This document shows positions 9,770 to 19,420 of a stretch of 64,000 nucleotides of DNA, one piece after another. Numbering within the stretch: position 1 is the stretch's first letter; every line of letters starts with the position of its first letter. The position numbers and the translations under genes were made by a program. The stretch comes from Pseudomonadota bacterium (GTDB taxonomy: Bacteria; Pseudomonadota; Gammaproteobacteria; Steroidobacterales; Steroidobacteraceae). Location of the stretch: contig JADJBE010000003.1 of the NCBI GenBank assembly GCA_016703895.1, positions 248,001 to 312,000 on the forward strand, given 5' to 3'. The notes beneath the pieces were generated by a model. The model did not search any database. It was not told the DNA's origin and worked only from the letters and a program-made list of their open reading frames with translations.

Positions 9770-9796
9770 CAGGCGCTTGCCTGAACGGAGCGGAGC

Positions 9797-10417
9797 ATGA
9801 GTGATAAGTATTCGAATGTTGGCTACGGCGGCATAACCATCGAGCCGGGCAAGCGCCCAGCCATCCTGGTGGTGGACTTGCAAACGGCCTTTACCGATCC
9901 GCAATACGCGTTGGGTGGCCTGCCGATGATCCATGCGGCCACCGACCGCACCGCAGCGCTACTGAAAGTAGCCCGCGCGCGTAAAATCCCAGTGGCGAAG
10001 TGTTACACCGCTTACGAGAGCGAGCAGGACATGCCGCTGTGGAAGATTCCGGCGGTGCGCGAGGAGTTTCGCTACGGGCATCCGTGTACAGCGATCGATC
10101 CGCGGGTCCACGACCCCGATTACGACTTCACCTTCTGCAAGACTGGACCGTCGATTTTCTTCCTGACACCACTAACCACCTTCCTCCATCGGCAGGGTGT
10201 CGATACCGTGATCGTGACCGGCTGCACTACCAGTGGCTGCGTGCGCGCCTCGATCGTCGATGCGTTCTCGTGGGGCTATCGAGTGTTGGTGCCCGAGGAC
10301 TGCTGTGGTGACGCCGACGAAGGGCCACACCGCGATAATTTGCGCGATGTTGGTCGGCGGTATGCCGAAGTGATGCAAGGCAGCGCCGTCGAGCGGTACC
10401 TTGGTACCGTGGGGTGA
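9797..10417 (+). CDS. Isochorismatase-family cysteine amidohydrolase
   Basis: Intact 206-residue cytoplasmic enzyme. The catalytic triad of the family is visible: aspartate in ILVVDLQTAFTDP, lysine in DFTFCKTGPS, and cysteine in TGCTTSGCVRAS, with a cis-peptide-type TTSG before the cysteine. This is the pattern of N-carbamoylsarcosine amidase and nicotinamidase-like hydrolases. It lies just after hyuAB, which fits the classical pairing of hydantoin ring opening with hydrolysis of the N-carbamoyl product; that role is inferred. It is a paralogue of the broken gene at 2496-3161. ATG 9797 follows GGAGCGGAG. Confidence 0.9.
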   Translation: MSDKYSNVGYGGITIEPGKRPAILVVDLQTAFTDPQYALGGLPMIHAATDRTAALLKVARARKIPVAKCYTAYESEQDMPLWKIPAVREEFRYGHPCTAIDPRVHDPDYDFTFCKTGPSIFFLTPLTTFLHRQGVDTVIVTGCTTSGCVRASIVDAFSWGYRVLVPEDCCGDADEGPHRDNLRDVGRRYAEVMQGSAVERYLGTVG

Positions 10418-10502
10418 GCGAAGCCCGCTGGCCCGCGGCCACGCGAGTGGATGTTTACTATTAAATACAAGATGTAAGTATCGGAAAATATGGAATAAAT
10501 AA

Positions 10503-11385
10503 ATGCCCCTGATGACGCAAGACTGGCCGTCGCTGCGCGCGGAGTACGACCGACTCCGGTGCCGTGCGCGTACCGCAGGCTTTCTCGCCGCAGTGGCTCG
10601 ATGCCTTTACGGCAGCGCTGGACGGCCTGATCGCCGATATCCGCGCGGGTCGTCGGGAGGCACAGTCGGCGAGTCGCGAGTCCTCAGGTGCTGGCACCGC
10701 CAAGGTGCCGGTGTGTGAGGACCACGACGGCTATCTACGCTTGCTCAACGTCTTGGCTTGCGAGCCGCGACTGCGGCAGTTAGTCCTCACCTCGCCGGCG
10801 CCAGAGATTGTTGCTGCGCTCACCGGCACGCGCAGCTTGCGCTTGTGGATGGACGGCACGTTTCTGAAGGAAGGCCAAGCGGCTGGGACCGCGACGCCCT
10901 GGCACAACGACGAATGCACCTATAGCCTCGTGGGAGAGCAGTGTCCCTCGCTGTGGATTGCGCTGACCGATGTCGAGGCTGACAACTCACCATTGACGAC
11001 GCTCGACGGTTCTAACAAAGATCGGTATCGCTACCATTCGCCGTTCTCGCCGCAGGATGTCGAGCGGCCAAGTGACTATCGGCCGTGGAGTGAGCTGCAG
11101 GCGCGCGTGGCGGCGGCGGACGCACCGATCAGCACCTGGCCTGCCAAGCGTGGCGATGCGGTGTTACTACATCCCAAGACAATTCATGGCGCGTTGCCGC
11201 GCACCGCCGAGCGGGCGGGTCGTCGGCTCGGTTTCTCGGTGCGCTGGATGGGTGACGATGTGGTTTGGCGGCCGAATGTTCTGACGCGATTGTCTCACGA
11301 TGACAACGGGCACCCGGAGTTTCAGGAGGGCGCACCGCCGCCCGAGTCGGTGTTCCCGATCGTCTGGCGAGGTACGCCTACATGA
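10503..11385 (+). CDS. Phytanoyl-CoA dioxygenase (PhyH) family protein, one frameshift
   Basis: Fe(II)/2-oxoglutarate-dependent oxygenase. From ATG 10503 (or 10512, MTQDWPSLRAEYDR) the frame must shift by one base near 10555-10560 to reach GAVRVPQAFSPQWLDAFTAAL, the usual PhyH N-terminus; one surplus C explains it. After that the frame is open to 11385. Iron ligands are visible as HxD in TPWHNDECTY and the distal histidine in HPKTIHGALP, with the oxoglutarate-binding arginine in RRLGFSVRW. It overlaps the following hydrolase gene by ATGA. An AT-rich stretch at 10445-10502 likely holds the promoter. Confidence 0.82.
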
Positions 11386-12227
11386 GTGCACCGTTGCGCT
11401 TTGGGTATGTCGATACCGCGCACGGTCAAATGCATTACCGTGCCGCAGGGTTGGGCGAGCCGCTAACGCGCAGCGTCCTGTTATTACATTGGACGCCAGG
11501 TAGCGGTGCACAGTACGACGCGTTTTTGCACGAGTTAGCCCGTCGTGGTTTTCGGGCTTTCGCGCCCGATTTGGCGGGCTATGGTGCCTCACCTGGCGGC
11601 GCGCGGGATTGGCTGATCGCCGACTTCGCCAAGAACGTGCTCGAGATTGCGCAGGTCTTGACGCCGGTGCCATTTGCACTACTGGGCGGCCATGTCGCGG
11701 CGGAAGTCGCCGCGCAGGCGGCGCTGCTGGCGCCTGAGCGCATCTCGCATCTGATTCTCGATGGCAGCCCCACCTGGGACCGCGAGTTCCGGCACAAGTT
11801 GTTAGCGGATATCCGGCCGACTGCGCCTAAGCCGGTGGCAGATGGGTCGCATCTGGTTCAATGGTGGCAACACATCCTCTGGGAGATGAAGCTGTGGCAG
11901 CCGGACTTCAAGCTGGATGATATCGGCAGCGCGCAAGCCATGCGAGTGCTGCTGAATGACTTGCAGAGCCGGTTCGATTTTTCTGGTCTGCGCGCGCTGG
12001 CGGAGTTCGAGATGGCTGACTGCCTACGGCAGGTTTCGGTGCCGACGCTGGCGCTGACCGCTGACACCGATCCACTGCGCGACCAGCATGAAAAAGTGTT
12101 GTCGTTGCTGCCCGCGGCCCAAAGCCATGTATTTGCCGGAGCACACCCCATCCATGATCCGCGACGTGCTGCAGAGTATGCCGGTGTCCTCGTTGATTTT
12201 ATCGAGACGGCAGGGCACCGTAGCTAA
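11382..12227 (+). CDS. Alpha/beta-hydrolase-fold protein with His at the nucleophile position
   Basis: 281 residues with the normal fold landmarks: HWTPGSG oxyanion loop near residue 36, DLAGYGAS, the acid in TADTDPLRD and a C-terminal histidine in GAHPIHDP. The nucleophile elbow, normally GxSxG, reads LLGGHVAAE, so His104 (codon at 11691) replaces serine. The surrounding sequence aligns without gaps, so this is not a frame error. Such proteins may be non-hydrolytic (lyase, cofactor-free oxygenase, binding protein). Translationally coupled to the PhyH gene, suggesting that the two act on the same compound. Confidence 0.8.
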   Translation: MSAPLRFGYVDTAHGQMHYRAAGLGEPLTRSVLLLHWTPGSGAQYDAFLHELARRGFRAFAPDLAGYGASPGGARDWLIADFAKNVLEIAQVLTPVPFALLGGHVAAEVAAQAALLAPERISHLILDGSPTWDREFRHKLLADIRPTAPKPVADGSHLVQWWQHILWEMKLWQPDFKLDDIGSAQAMRVLLNDLQSRFDFSGLRALAEFEMADCLRQVSVPTLALTADTDPLRDQHEKVLSLLPAAQSHVFAGAHPIHDPRRAAEYAGVLVDFIETAGHRS

Positions 12228-12353
12228 CTATAGCGCAATGTCTGACCCATAGTAGTTGCCGTGCCAGCTCGATCAGGTTAGAAGATGGCAGCATCTGCAG
12301 ATATGCGTTGTCAGGATGATGGTATTAGAGTGGTAAATGAATCGCGACGGTAA

Positions 12354-13266
12354 GTGCTCAAGAACTCCGTGCTGATGGGCGGCACGCTCGGTGGCTTGAC
12401 CAGCGGCGCAATGGAACTCTTGGTCCCCGCCAGTGCGCTGGGAGCTACCCGGCAAGCAGTCGGCAAGCTCGATCTCGAGGACGCGGTGGTGCGCACCCGC
12501 GTACTCGCGAAGATCCGCGGCTCGATCGCCGAAGAGACGGTTTACACGGTTTTGCCGTCTGCATCTGTACGTCTATCTCAATGACGGCAATCTTGTGCCG
12601 ATGCTGGCCATGCAGAACCTCAATGCGGCGCGCTGGAAGCCACTGCCGAATGGTCATTACTCCGGCACGGTTTATGAAGTGGGCATCTACACCAAGTTCG
12701 ATACAGATGAGGTGGTCGAGACCTGGCGCAATCCGGCTACGGGTGATGAGCGCAAGATCTGGCAGTTTTTCGGCGGGCCCTTGTCGGTGGAGATCGGACT
12801 TGACGGCATTGTCACGGGTCCCGAGGCCACGCTTAAGCCCAAGGAGATGCGCATGGATATCCTCGGCGATACTTTGATCACCCCTAACCACTCAGCTTTT
12901 TCGTTTCCCAATCCGTTCACAGCGGACAAGTGGCCCAAAGAGGCGGGCGAGCCCACGTTTTTGTGGGATTCGCATTACTTCCATGCGGCCAATCTCGCTG
13001 ATGTGATGAATCCTGACTTGACGCGTGTGATCTCACTGACGCAGTTCCAGAACATGGTCAGCTTTCACCCTTGGCTCGGCATGGGCAAGACGCCCGGTCG
13101 CACCTACGGCAAAGGCCTGGGTTCCAAGCTGCGTTCATTGGACGACGTGCCAGTGGCTGCGCGCGCGATCCTCGAGAAGCATGCGCCGGAGATTTTCGAG
13201 ATTGACAAGTGGAACAAGCCGCGCATCGATTTCATGGAGTACATGCAGCAGCGTAAACCGGGCTAA
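12354..13266 (+). CDS. DUF1838 family protein with N-terminal leader, frameshifted
   Basis: The first frame from GTG 12354 gives LKNSVLMGGTLGG, then KLDLEDAVVRTRVLAKIRGS; a surplus T in the run at about 12550-12553 shifts it into the frame that continues LHLYVYLNDGNLVP to 13266. The body (TVYEVGIYTKFDTDEV, TWRNPATGDERK, FSFPNPFTADKWP) is DUF1838-like, matching the intact paralogue at 36698-37627. An ATG at 12337 begins MNR in another frame, so the true start may be a Tat leader broken by a further indel. Function of the family is unknown to me; exported location is likely. Confidence 0.72.
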
Positions 13267-13282
13267 CAGGAGCTGATGGGCA

Positions 13283-14161
13283 ATGCGAATTCAAGGCGTC
13301 TTGGCTTGCTTTCTTCTGCTCGTGGCTCGAGTTGGCTATGCAAATGACTTCCAATTCCATGAGGTTGCAGCGCCGGACGGCGTACCGCTAAACGTTGTCA
13401 GCGCGGGAAACCCGGAAGGTGTGCCGATTGTCTTTTTGCATGGTGCGTACCAGAGCTACCTGAGCTTTCTGCCACAGTTGCGCGATCCAGCGTTGGCGGC
13501 GAAGTATCACCTGGTCGCGATCGACATGCGGGGTCATGGTGGCAGCGGCAAGCCCTGGGACTCGGCAGCCTATGCCCGGTCCAAACCCTGGGCCGATGAC
13601 ATTCGCGCTGTCGTGACCGCTCTCGGATTGTCGCAGCCCGTGCTGGTGGGCTGGTCCTTTGGCGGTTATGTGGCACTGGACTATGTGCGCGAGTACGGCG
13701 GAGATGCGCTGCGCGGCGTCGTATTGATTGGTAGTGACGGTAGCTTGTTACCGCGGCCAGCGGTCGGGGGCAAGCAAAGCGGCGACCTCGAATTGCTGCA
13801 GCAGAACGCCAAGGCGTTCATGGCCGTCATGTCGGCAGCGCCACTGCGCCAGGATGCGCTCGACCGCGGCTACGCGGCCTACCTGATGATGCCGCCTTAT
13901 GCACGCAATGCCATGCGCGGCAAACGCTTGGACAACACTGACCTGGTCGCGACGCTGCGGGCGCCAACGCTCGTGGTATTGGGCGGCAAAGATCCGAGCG
14001 TGCCGATCGAACCGTTGCGCGATATCGTCGCCAAGATCCCGGCATCACAGCTGCAGGTCTTTGAGAATTCCGGGCACTCGAGTTTTGTGGAAGAAGCACC
14101 GCGGTTCAATGCGGCGCTGGCTGACTTTGTGCAACGCCAGGCGGTGGCCGAATCGCCGTGA
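13283..14161 (+). CDS. Exported alpha/beta-hydrolase, canonical
   Basis: 292 residues with a Sec leader (QGVLACFLLLVARVGYA). Catalytic features are complete: HG oxyanion motif in VFLHGAYQSYLS, nucleophile elbow VGWSFGGYVAL with serine, acid in VLGGKDPSVP and histidine in NSGHSSFVEEAP. Likely periplasmic esterase, lactonase or C-C hydrolase; substrate unknown. It follows the DUF1838 gene by 16 bases and has AGGAG upstream of the ATG, so the two are probably one transcript. It is the only alpha/beta-hydrolase in this window with an intact serine elbow. Confidence 0.88.
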   Translation: MRIQGVLACFLLLVARVGYANDFQFHEVAAPDGVPLNVVSAGNPEGVPIVFLHGAYQSYLSFLPQLRDPALAAKYHLVAIDMRGHGGSGKPWDSAAYARSKPWADDIRAVVTALGLSQPVLVGWSFGGYVALDYVREYGGDALRGVVLIGSDGSLLPRPAVGGKQSGDLELLQQNAKAFMAVMSAAPLRQDALDRGYAAYLMMPPYARNAMRGKRLDNTDLVATLRAPTLVVLGGKDPSVPIEPLRDIVAKIPASQLQVFENSGHSSFVEEAPRFNAALADFVQRQAVAESP

Positions 14162-14182
14162 TTCGATCGCCAAACGTGCTAC

Positions 14183-14500
14183 CTAAATACAACACCCGGT
14201 CTTGCAGCAGTGGCACCGAGGCGCCCGGTGTCGTTGCACCAGCGTCGCGGAATACTGTATTGACGGATGGTCTTGCAGTTGCGATGCAAACAATTGACCA
14301 TCCGGCGCCAGTGCCACGTCATTGAGTACGTAGTTAGCTGGGACCGGGATACAGCCGCGCCACTCGATTGTGGGGCACCGGCTGCAACGCCCGCACGTCG
14401 AACAGCTCGATGCGCGGCTTGGTCACGCGGTTAATCGCGACGACCCAGGTGGTCCCGTGGACGCGCCGCGGACGGATAGCGAATTGAAGCTGGCAAAGGC
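14183..14500 (-). pseudogene. Fragment of SMP-30/gluconolactonase-like beta-propeller protein
   Basis: On the minus strand three frames together give family-like sequence: FNSLSVRG, then TTWVVAINRVTKPRIELFDV, then WRGCIPVPANYVLNDVALAP followed by DGQLFAS. The NDVALAPDG segment is typical of SMP-30/lactonase-type propellers. There is no start, two frameshifts occur, and the reading ends at TAG 14183-14185, so only a middle piece remains. It abuts the truncated TonB receptor, suggesting a deletion or rearrangement that joined the two genes. Confidence 0.65.
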
Positions 14501-15377
14501 GCGCCTGTCTGGTTTACGCCGAGTCGTAGGCCCACCGCGCCAGCCAGCAGGGGCAAGGTGGTATTACGCCCCGGAACTGCCTGGCCCCAGTAGTAAGACG
14601 GCCGTGGCTCGGACTCATCGTCCGAGTACCACAACCGCAACGTGAAGTCGGTGGTGTCGTTAGGCGTGAAGTGCAGCGCAGCCGCGACACCCTTGGTGTC
14701 CCAGCCACCGAGGGCCTGACCCGAAATAGCGTTGTCGTAAGACCCATCGAACACGCTGTAGAGTGCATTGACGCGCAGTGCCATTTTCCCATCGGCCAGT
14801 GGGAAGTTTACTGCGCCACGCACTTCGTACAGGCCGTCTTGTGCTACATAGAGCGTGGCGTTGCCCTCGAAGTTTTCAGTATCCGGCTTCTTGGACAAGT
14901 AGTTGATGGCGCCGCCGAACCGACACGACCGTACAGCGCGCGCTGCGGACCCTTGACGACTTCGATGCGCTCGACATCGACCAGTTTCATGTTCATGAGA
15001 TTACTGCCGCCCGATGCGGCGAGAGCCTCTGACGAGGCGTCGATGCCATCGAGCAGCACACCAATTGGCGGGCGACCACGAGTGGTGGGCAAACCGCGGA
15101 TGTTAGGCCGCGTATCTTGCAGCGCAAAACCCTTGTCGAAGCTCAGTCCTGGGGTGAGATTGGCGACGTCCTGGATATTGCGGATGCCGCGGCGCTGAGT
15201 AGCCGCGGCTGTAAAAGCGGTGACGGTGATCGGCACTGCCTGCAGCGATTCGGTGCGCTTGCGTGCCGTGACAGTTATCTCCTCGAGGACAGCCTACGCC
15301 AACGCCGTGCCAGTTAGCGACAGGGCAACGGTGCAGGCAATGGCGGCTCGAACAGACAGTTTGACCAAATGAGACAT
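14500..15377 (-). pseudogene. Truncated TonB-dependent outer-membrane receptor (N-terminal third)
   Basis: Starts at ATG 15377 with a leader (VRAAIACTVALSLTGTALA). An in-frame TAG follows at 15294-15296, then AVLEEITVTARKRTESLQAV, a TonB-box-like region, and the plug domain with IRGLPTTRGRPPIGVLLDG and VDVERIEVVKGPQRALYGR. A one-base shift near 14920 leads to GGAINYLSKKPDTENFEG and the first barrel strands (LYVAQDGLYEVRGAVNFPL). It stops after about 290 residues instead of the usual 700 or more, where lactonase-like sequence begins. Non-functional as a receptor unless the assembly is wrong. Confidence 0.85.
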
Positions 15378-15562
15378 GCTAGACCCCCTCAAACGTAAAA
15401 CCATGGAAATCGAAGTCGACAGTGGCGCGAACGCTGCGAGCCATGCACCACCATGTACGGACATCAGTCGCGGGCGTCCATACTTCAGGCGGTGTCCGCC
15501 ATCGGTCGCCTGCATGGTGAACTGCAGCAACCCCTCAGGCGCAAAAATGTTCCGCGGGCCGT

Positions 15563-17188
15563 TCAGTCCATCTTCAAATGGCGCGTTTCGCGCAGCAGGA
15601 ACAGACACAGCACGAAACAGGTGGCAGTGACTGCCACCGGGTAAACGAGGCCGGCAAAAATATCGCCGCTGCGTGCCACCAGCCACGTCGCTGTGAGTGG
15701 CATGAACCCGCCGAACCAGGCGCTGGTCAAGTGATAGGGGAACGACAGCGATGTATAGCGAATTCGAGTCGGAAAGGATTCGGCGAGCAGTGCTGCGCCC
15801 GGCCCGCAGGTGAGCGCTGCGCCGGCGATCATCGCGAGCAACAACGCCAACATAATCCAATGCTCCCGATCCAGGTCCAGCGGATTGGTGACCGCGCGCA
15901 AGCTCGGCGTCGTGGGAAAGCCCGCCTGGGTCAGTGCAGCTAACATTCCCTCAGGCTGATAGCCCTGAAATTCTGTCGCGCCGATTCCGGTGACTACGGG
16001 CGCCTGACGGAGCTGTGGTTCATTGCGGTAGGAAATGCCTCGCTTGGCAAAAAAGTCACGCACCGAGGTTGCTGCATCGGGCGCTGCGGTGGAAAACGGT
16101 GAGAATTCCGCCGGCGGAGCATAGACAAGAATCGCGGTCGTGGCGGCCGAGGCTGCCATGGCGGGATGGCCGACCGCCTGCAGACCACGATAGGCTGGTA
16201 TGACGACCAGCGTGGACAGCAGCATGCCGGCCAGAATCACCGGCTTGCGGCCGATCCGATCGGACAATGCGCCTGCGCCGACGAACATTGGTATGCCGAT
16301 CAACATCGCGAGGCCCGCCAGCAACGATGCGGTCGCAAAGTCGAATTGCAGCGCGGTCTGCATGAAGACCAGGCTGTAGAACTGCGCGGTATACCAAGTG
16401 AGCGCCATCGCAGCGGCGACCACAATCGCACTGATCACGCTGCGCCGATGTTGGCTGGTGAGGAAGCTCTCGGTGATCGGTGCGGCCGACAGATCGCCGC
16501 GCGCCTTGGCTTGGACGAACATCGGTGACTCGCCCAGTTTCGCGCGCACGTACAGCGACAGCCCTAACAACAGAATCGAAATCAGAAACGGTATTCGCCA
16601 ACCCCACTCGCGGAAACTGGCATCGTCGAGCACGGCACGACAGATCAGCACGACCATCAGCGACGCCACGAGCCCCATCGTGCCGGTCGTCTGGATCCAT
16701 GACGTGTAGAAGCCGCGCCGGTCAGCGGGGCAGTGTTCGGCGATATAAATCGCGGCTCCACCGAACTCGCCGCCCAGTGCCAAGCCTTGTACGAGCCGCA
16801 GCGTCACGAGCAGTATCGGTGCGCCCCAACCAATCTGCTCAAAGGTAGGCAGCAGGCCCATGGCGGCCGTCGAAATTCCCATCAACGTGATGGTGATTAG
16901 AAAGGTTCGTTTGCGGCCGACTCGATCCCCCAGCCGGCCAAAGACGAGCGCGCCGAGCGGGCGGATCGCGAAGCCCGCCCCAAAGGTGGCAAGGCTACCC
17001 AGCAGGGCGGCGGTGCTATTGCCAGGCGGAAAAAACAACACGCCGAAAAAAGCCGCGAGGCTGCCGTAGAGCATGAAATCGTAGTACTCGAACACCGTAC
17101 CCAAAGACGCTGCAACCACGACCCGCGACATCGGCGTCTTGTCGGTAGCTGCCGTAGTCGGTTCATGGGTCATCGCGTCTCGATTCAT
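15563..17188 (-). CDS. MFS transporter, metabolite:H+ symporter (MHS) type
   Basis: About 541 residues from ATG 17188 (17173 also possible). MHS features: GTVFEYYDFMLYGSLAAFF in TM1, GRLGDRVGRKRTFL in loop 2-3, LRLVQGLALGGEFGGAAIY in TM4, and GALSDRIGRKPVIL in the second half. An insert of about 85 mainly polar residues (roughly 375-460) sits between the late TM helices, longer than in E. coli ProP-like proteins; it may be an extracytoplasmic domain. Likely imports a small carboxylate or zwitterion. The TonB-receptor remnant starts upstream of its 3' end on the same strand. Confidence 0.9.
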   Translation of the reverse strand: MNRDAMTHEPTTAATDKTPMSRVVVAASLGTVFEYYDFMLYGSLAAFFGVLFFPPGNSTAALLGSLATFGAGFAIRPLGALVFGRLGDRVGRKRTFLITITLMGISTAAMGLLPTFEQIGWGAPILLVTLRLVQGLALGGEFGGAAIYIAEHCPADRRGFYTSWIQTTGTMGLVASLMVVLICRAVLDDASFREWGWRIPFLISILLLGLSLYVRAKLGESPMFVQAKARGDLSAAPITESFLTSQHRRSVISAIVVAAAMALTWYTAQFYSLVFMQTALQFDFATASLLAGLAMLIGIPMFVGAGALSDRIGRKPVILAGMLLSTLVVIPAYRGLQAVGHPAMAASAATTAILVYAPPAEFSPFSTAAPDAATSVRDFFAKRGISYRNEPQLRQAPVVTGIGATEFQGYQPEGMLAALTQAGFPTTPSLRAVTNPLDLDREHWIMLALLLAMIAGAALTCGPGAALLAESFPTRIRYTSLSFPYHLTSAWFGGFMPLTATWLVARSGDIFAGLVYPVAVTATCFVLCLFLLRETRHLKMD

Positions 17189-17287
17189 GGCAGCGGATTC
17201 TCGCATATGGACAAGGTGGCACGCTGCCATTGCATACCGGGCGCCAACCTGTGATCTTCTACCACATCGGTACGCGAGGGGGGATGA

Positions 17288-18664
17288 GTGAACGACGCAG
17301 CAATTCCGGCCGCCGACGCGCGGATCAGCAGGCTTACGCGCTGGTCTTGGGGTCTCGGGTCGTTTGGCACCATCACCTATATCAACACCGTCACCACGCT
17401 GGTGCTGGTGTATCTGACGACGATCGTCAAGATCGATCCGCTGCTGGCCGGCGCCCTGGTGACGGGCGCACGCGTGTTCGACGCCTTCACCGACCCGTTG
17501 ATGGGCTACCTAACCGATCGCACGCGTACGCGAATTGGGCGTCGCCGACCCTATCTACTACTTGGCGCGATCATCTGCGGCGTGGCCTTGCCGCTCGTGT
17601 ACAACATTCCGCTGGATCTGGATTCGTCAACTCGCCTGACGCTAGTGGTCGCGTCGCTGCTGGTCTACTCGGTCGGTTTCACCGTCTTCAACGTGCCATA
17701 TCTCACAATGCCGGTGGAAATGACTAACGATCCGCAGGAACGCGTGTCGATCATGTCAAGCCGGGTGCTGTTTATGACGCTCGGTAGCTTTGCGGGTAGT
17801 GCGTTTGCACCAGCGGTGCTCGAACGCCTGGGTCGCGACGCCGCAGGATTTGCCAAGATGGGAATGATCTTTGGGGTGGTCGTTTTCATCGCGATGCTAA
17901 CGACGTTTCTAGGTACAAGTGCGGCACGCACACGTGAGTTCGTCGCGCACCATGTTTCGTTCCGCGAGCAATGGCGCACGGCGTTGCAGAATCGCCCGTT
18001 TTTGATTTTGATGGGCGTCAAAGTACTGCAGTTCATTGGCATCGCTGCTCACGCCAGTACCCTGGCGTACTTTGTTACGACGGTAATGAAGCGGGATTTC
18101 GATTTCATGTTGCTCTATGGCGTTGTCGTGGGTGTGTCGACGCTAGTCAGTCTTGCTGTGTGGCGCCGGATTGCTCGGCGGATCGCTAAGCGCACGGGAT
18201 TTATCATTGGTGTGATCGGTTACATCGTCGTCACCTTGACCTGGGTGTTTGCCGGTGAGAACGAGCCGACAGCGCTTTTTGTGCTACGCCCGATCGTAAT
18301 GGGAATGTTCGCGTCCGCCGTACTGTTGTTTGGCCAGGTCGTTTGGATCGATGCTGTGGATTATGACTACCGGCGCACAGGTCTGCGGCGCGAAGGTACG
18401 TTCACGTCTGTCTATGTGTTCATCGAACGGCTCGGCTACTCGGTGGCACCTCTCATGCTTGGCGCGCTCTTGCAAGGTATGGGTTTCGACAAAAACCTGC
18501 CTCTCGAAGCGCAGTCCAAGAGCGCGGAGCTTGCCGTGATGATCGCGATGGTCGTTATTCCGGCCATCACCTTCGGTTTGTCGCTGTTGTTATTGAAGTT
18601 CTACGACCTGACGGACGAAAAACTCGCAGCTACTGTCCCGCCCTCGCACAAGCCCAGTATCTAG
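17288..18664 (+). CDS. MFS transporter, GPH sugar:cation symporter-like
   Basis: 458 residues, twelve predicted membrane segments. GPH-type features: WSWGLGSFGTITYINTV in TM1, ARVFDAFTDPLMGYLTDRTR with the conserved aspartates of TM2, and RIGRRRPYLLLGA in the following loop. Start is GTG 17288 after a G-rich ribosome-binding stretch; an ATG at 17284 lies in another frame. Transcribed divergently from the MHS transporter. Substrate may be a glycoside or a non-sugar organic acid, as GPH members next to catabolic genes often vary. Confidence 0.88.
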   Translation: MNDAAIPAADARISRLTRWSWGLGSFGTITYINTVTTLVLVYLTTIVKIDPLLAGALVTGARVFDAFTDPLMGYLTDRTRTRIGRRRPYLLLGAIICGVALPLVYNIPLDLDSSTRLTLVVASLLVYSVGFTVFNVPYLTMPVEMTNDPQERVSIMSSRVLFMTLGSFAGSAFAPAVLERLGRDAAGFAKMGMIFGVVVFIAMLTTFLGTSAARTREFVAHHVSFREQWRTALQNRPFLILMGVKVLQFIGIAAHASTLAYFVTTVMKRDFDFMLLYGVVVGVSTLVSLAVWRRIARRIAKRTGFIIGVIGYIVVTLTWVFAGENEPTALFVLRPIVMGMFASAVLLFGQVVWIDAVDYDYRRTGLRREGTFTSVYVFIERLGYSVAPLMLGALLQGMGFDKNLPLEAQSKSAELAVMIAMVVIPAITFGLSLLLLKFYDLTDEKLAATVPPSHKPSI

Positions 18665-19412
18665 GTCGCACTGTCGCTGCAATCAGGCCCGCCGGCTGCG
18701 GCCCGGTCTTGCAATACCCGACGCGGCCGCAGCTTGCGTTGCAATAGGCGAAGTAGGAGACGCCGGCGGGTCAGCCAGACTAGGCGCACCCCGTTGCGTC
18801 GATTCGAGCTCGTTTGCGCAACGATCCATGCAGCGCTAGTCGTTGGCAGTTCGGCAATTGCATTCATGAACTCAAAGCGTGATGCACGCATGGCCGGCGG
18901 GATATGCGGGATCCCGCGGGCGACGGTCTCGGTGCGCACCAGACCCGGACTGATCGACCCGACTAACACGTTGGTATCACGATGCTCGGGCGCGAGGCCG
19001 TCGGTCAGATACTGGAGCGCGCACTTGGTCGTGCCATAGCCCACCATGCCGGGCACATAGCGCCCCCCGCGCCACCCATGCTGTACAACGAGCCAAATCC
19101 CTGTGCGCGCGTGCCGGCCAGTGGGACTCCACTTGCGGTCGCCGTGCCGAAGCGTTGTGACAACACCTGCCAGAAGACAGCCATCTCAGTCGGCGCGCTG
19201 ATGTCCGCCGCATATCCGCAGATTCGGTCACCGTGACTGTCGGCTGTGAGTGCTGCGGTAATCTCAGCGATTCGCTCCGCGCGACGCGCGCAGAAGCTGA
19301 CGCAATAGCCGTGCGCCAGGAACGCGTCGAGCAGGGCGCGCCCGAGGCCTTGCGAGGCACCAGTGGCCACCGCGTGCTTGCGTTCGACTTCGGGCGGCTC
19401 GATGGGCGCCAT
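18661..19412 (-). pseudogene. SDR oxidoreductase, frameshift and internal gap
   Basis: From ATG 19412 the Rossmann start is clear (AVATGASQGLGRALLDAF). After SQRFGTATASG the reading jumps to AQGFGSLYSMGGAGG without the roughly 35-40 residues (including the usual NNAG strand) expected between them. Then a G/C homopolymer at about 19061-19066 shifts the frame to YVPGMVGYGTTKCALQYL, which contains the active-site YxxxK, and on to TAG 18661. It begins 9 bases after the stop of the hydrolase gene at 19421-20224, so it belongs to that operon. Probably inactive if the gap is real. Confidence 0.75.
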
Positions 19413-19420
19413 GTCGGTGG

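Noticed and set aside
9746..9796. Riboswitch between hyuB and the isochorismatase gene
   Set aside because: The structure is fully explained by the rho-independent terminator, and the leftover leader is too short.
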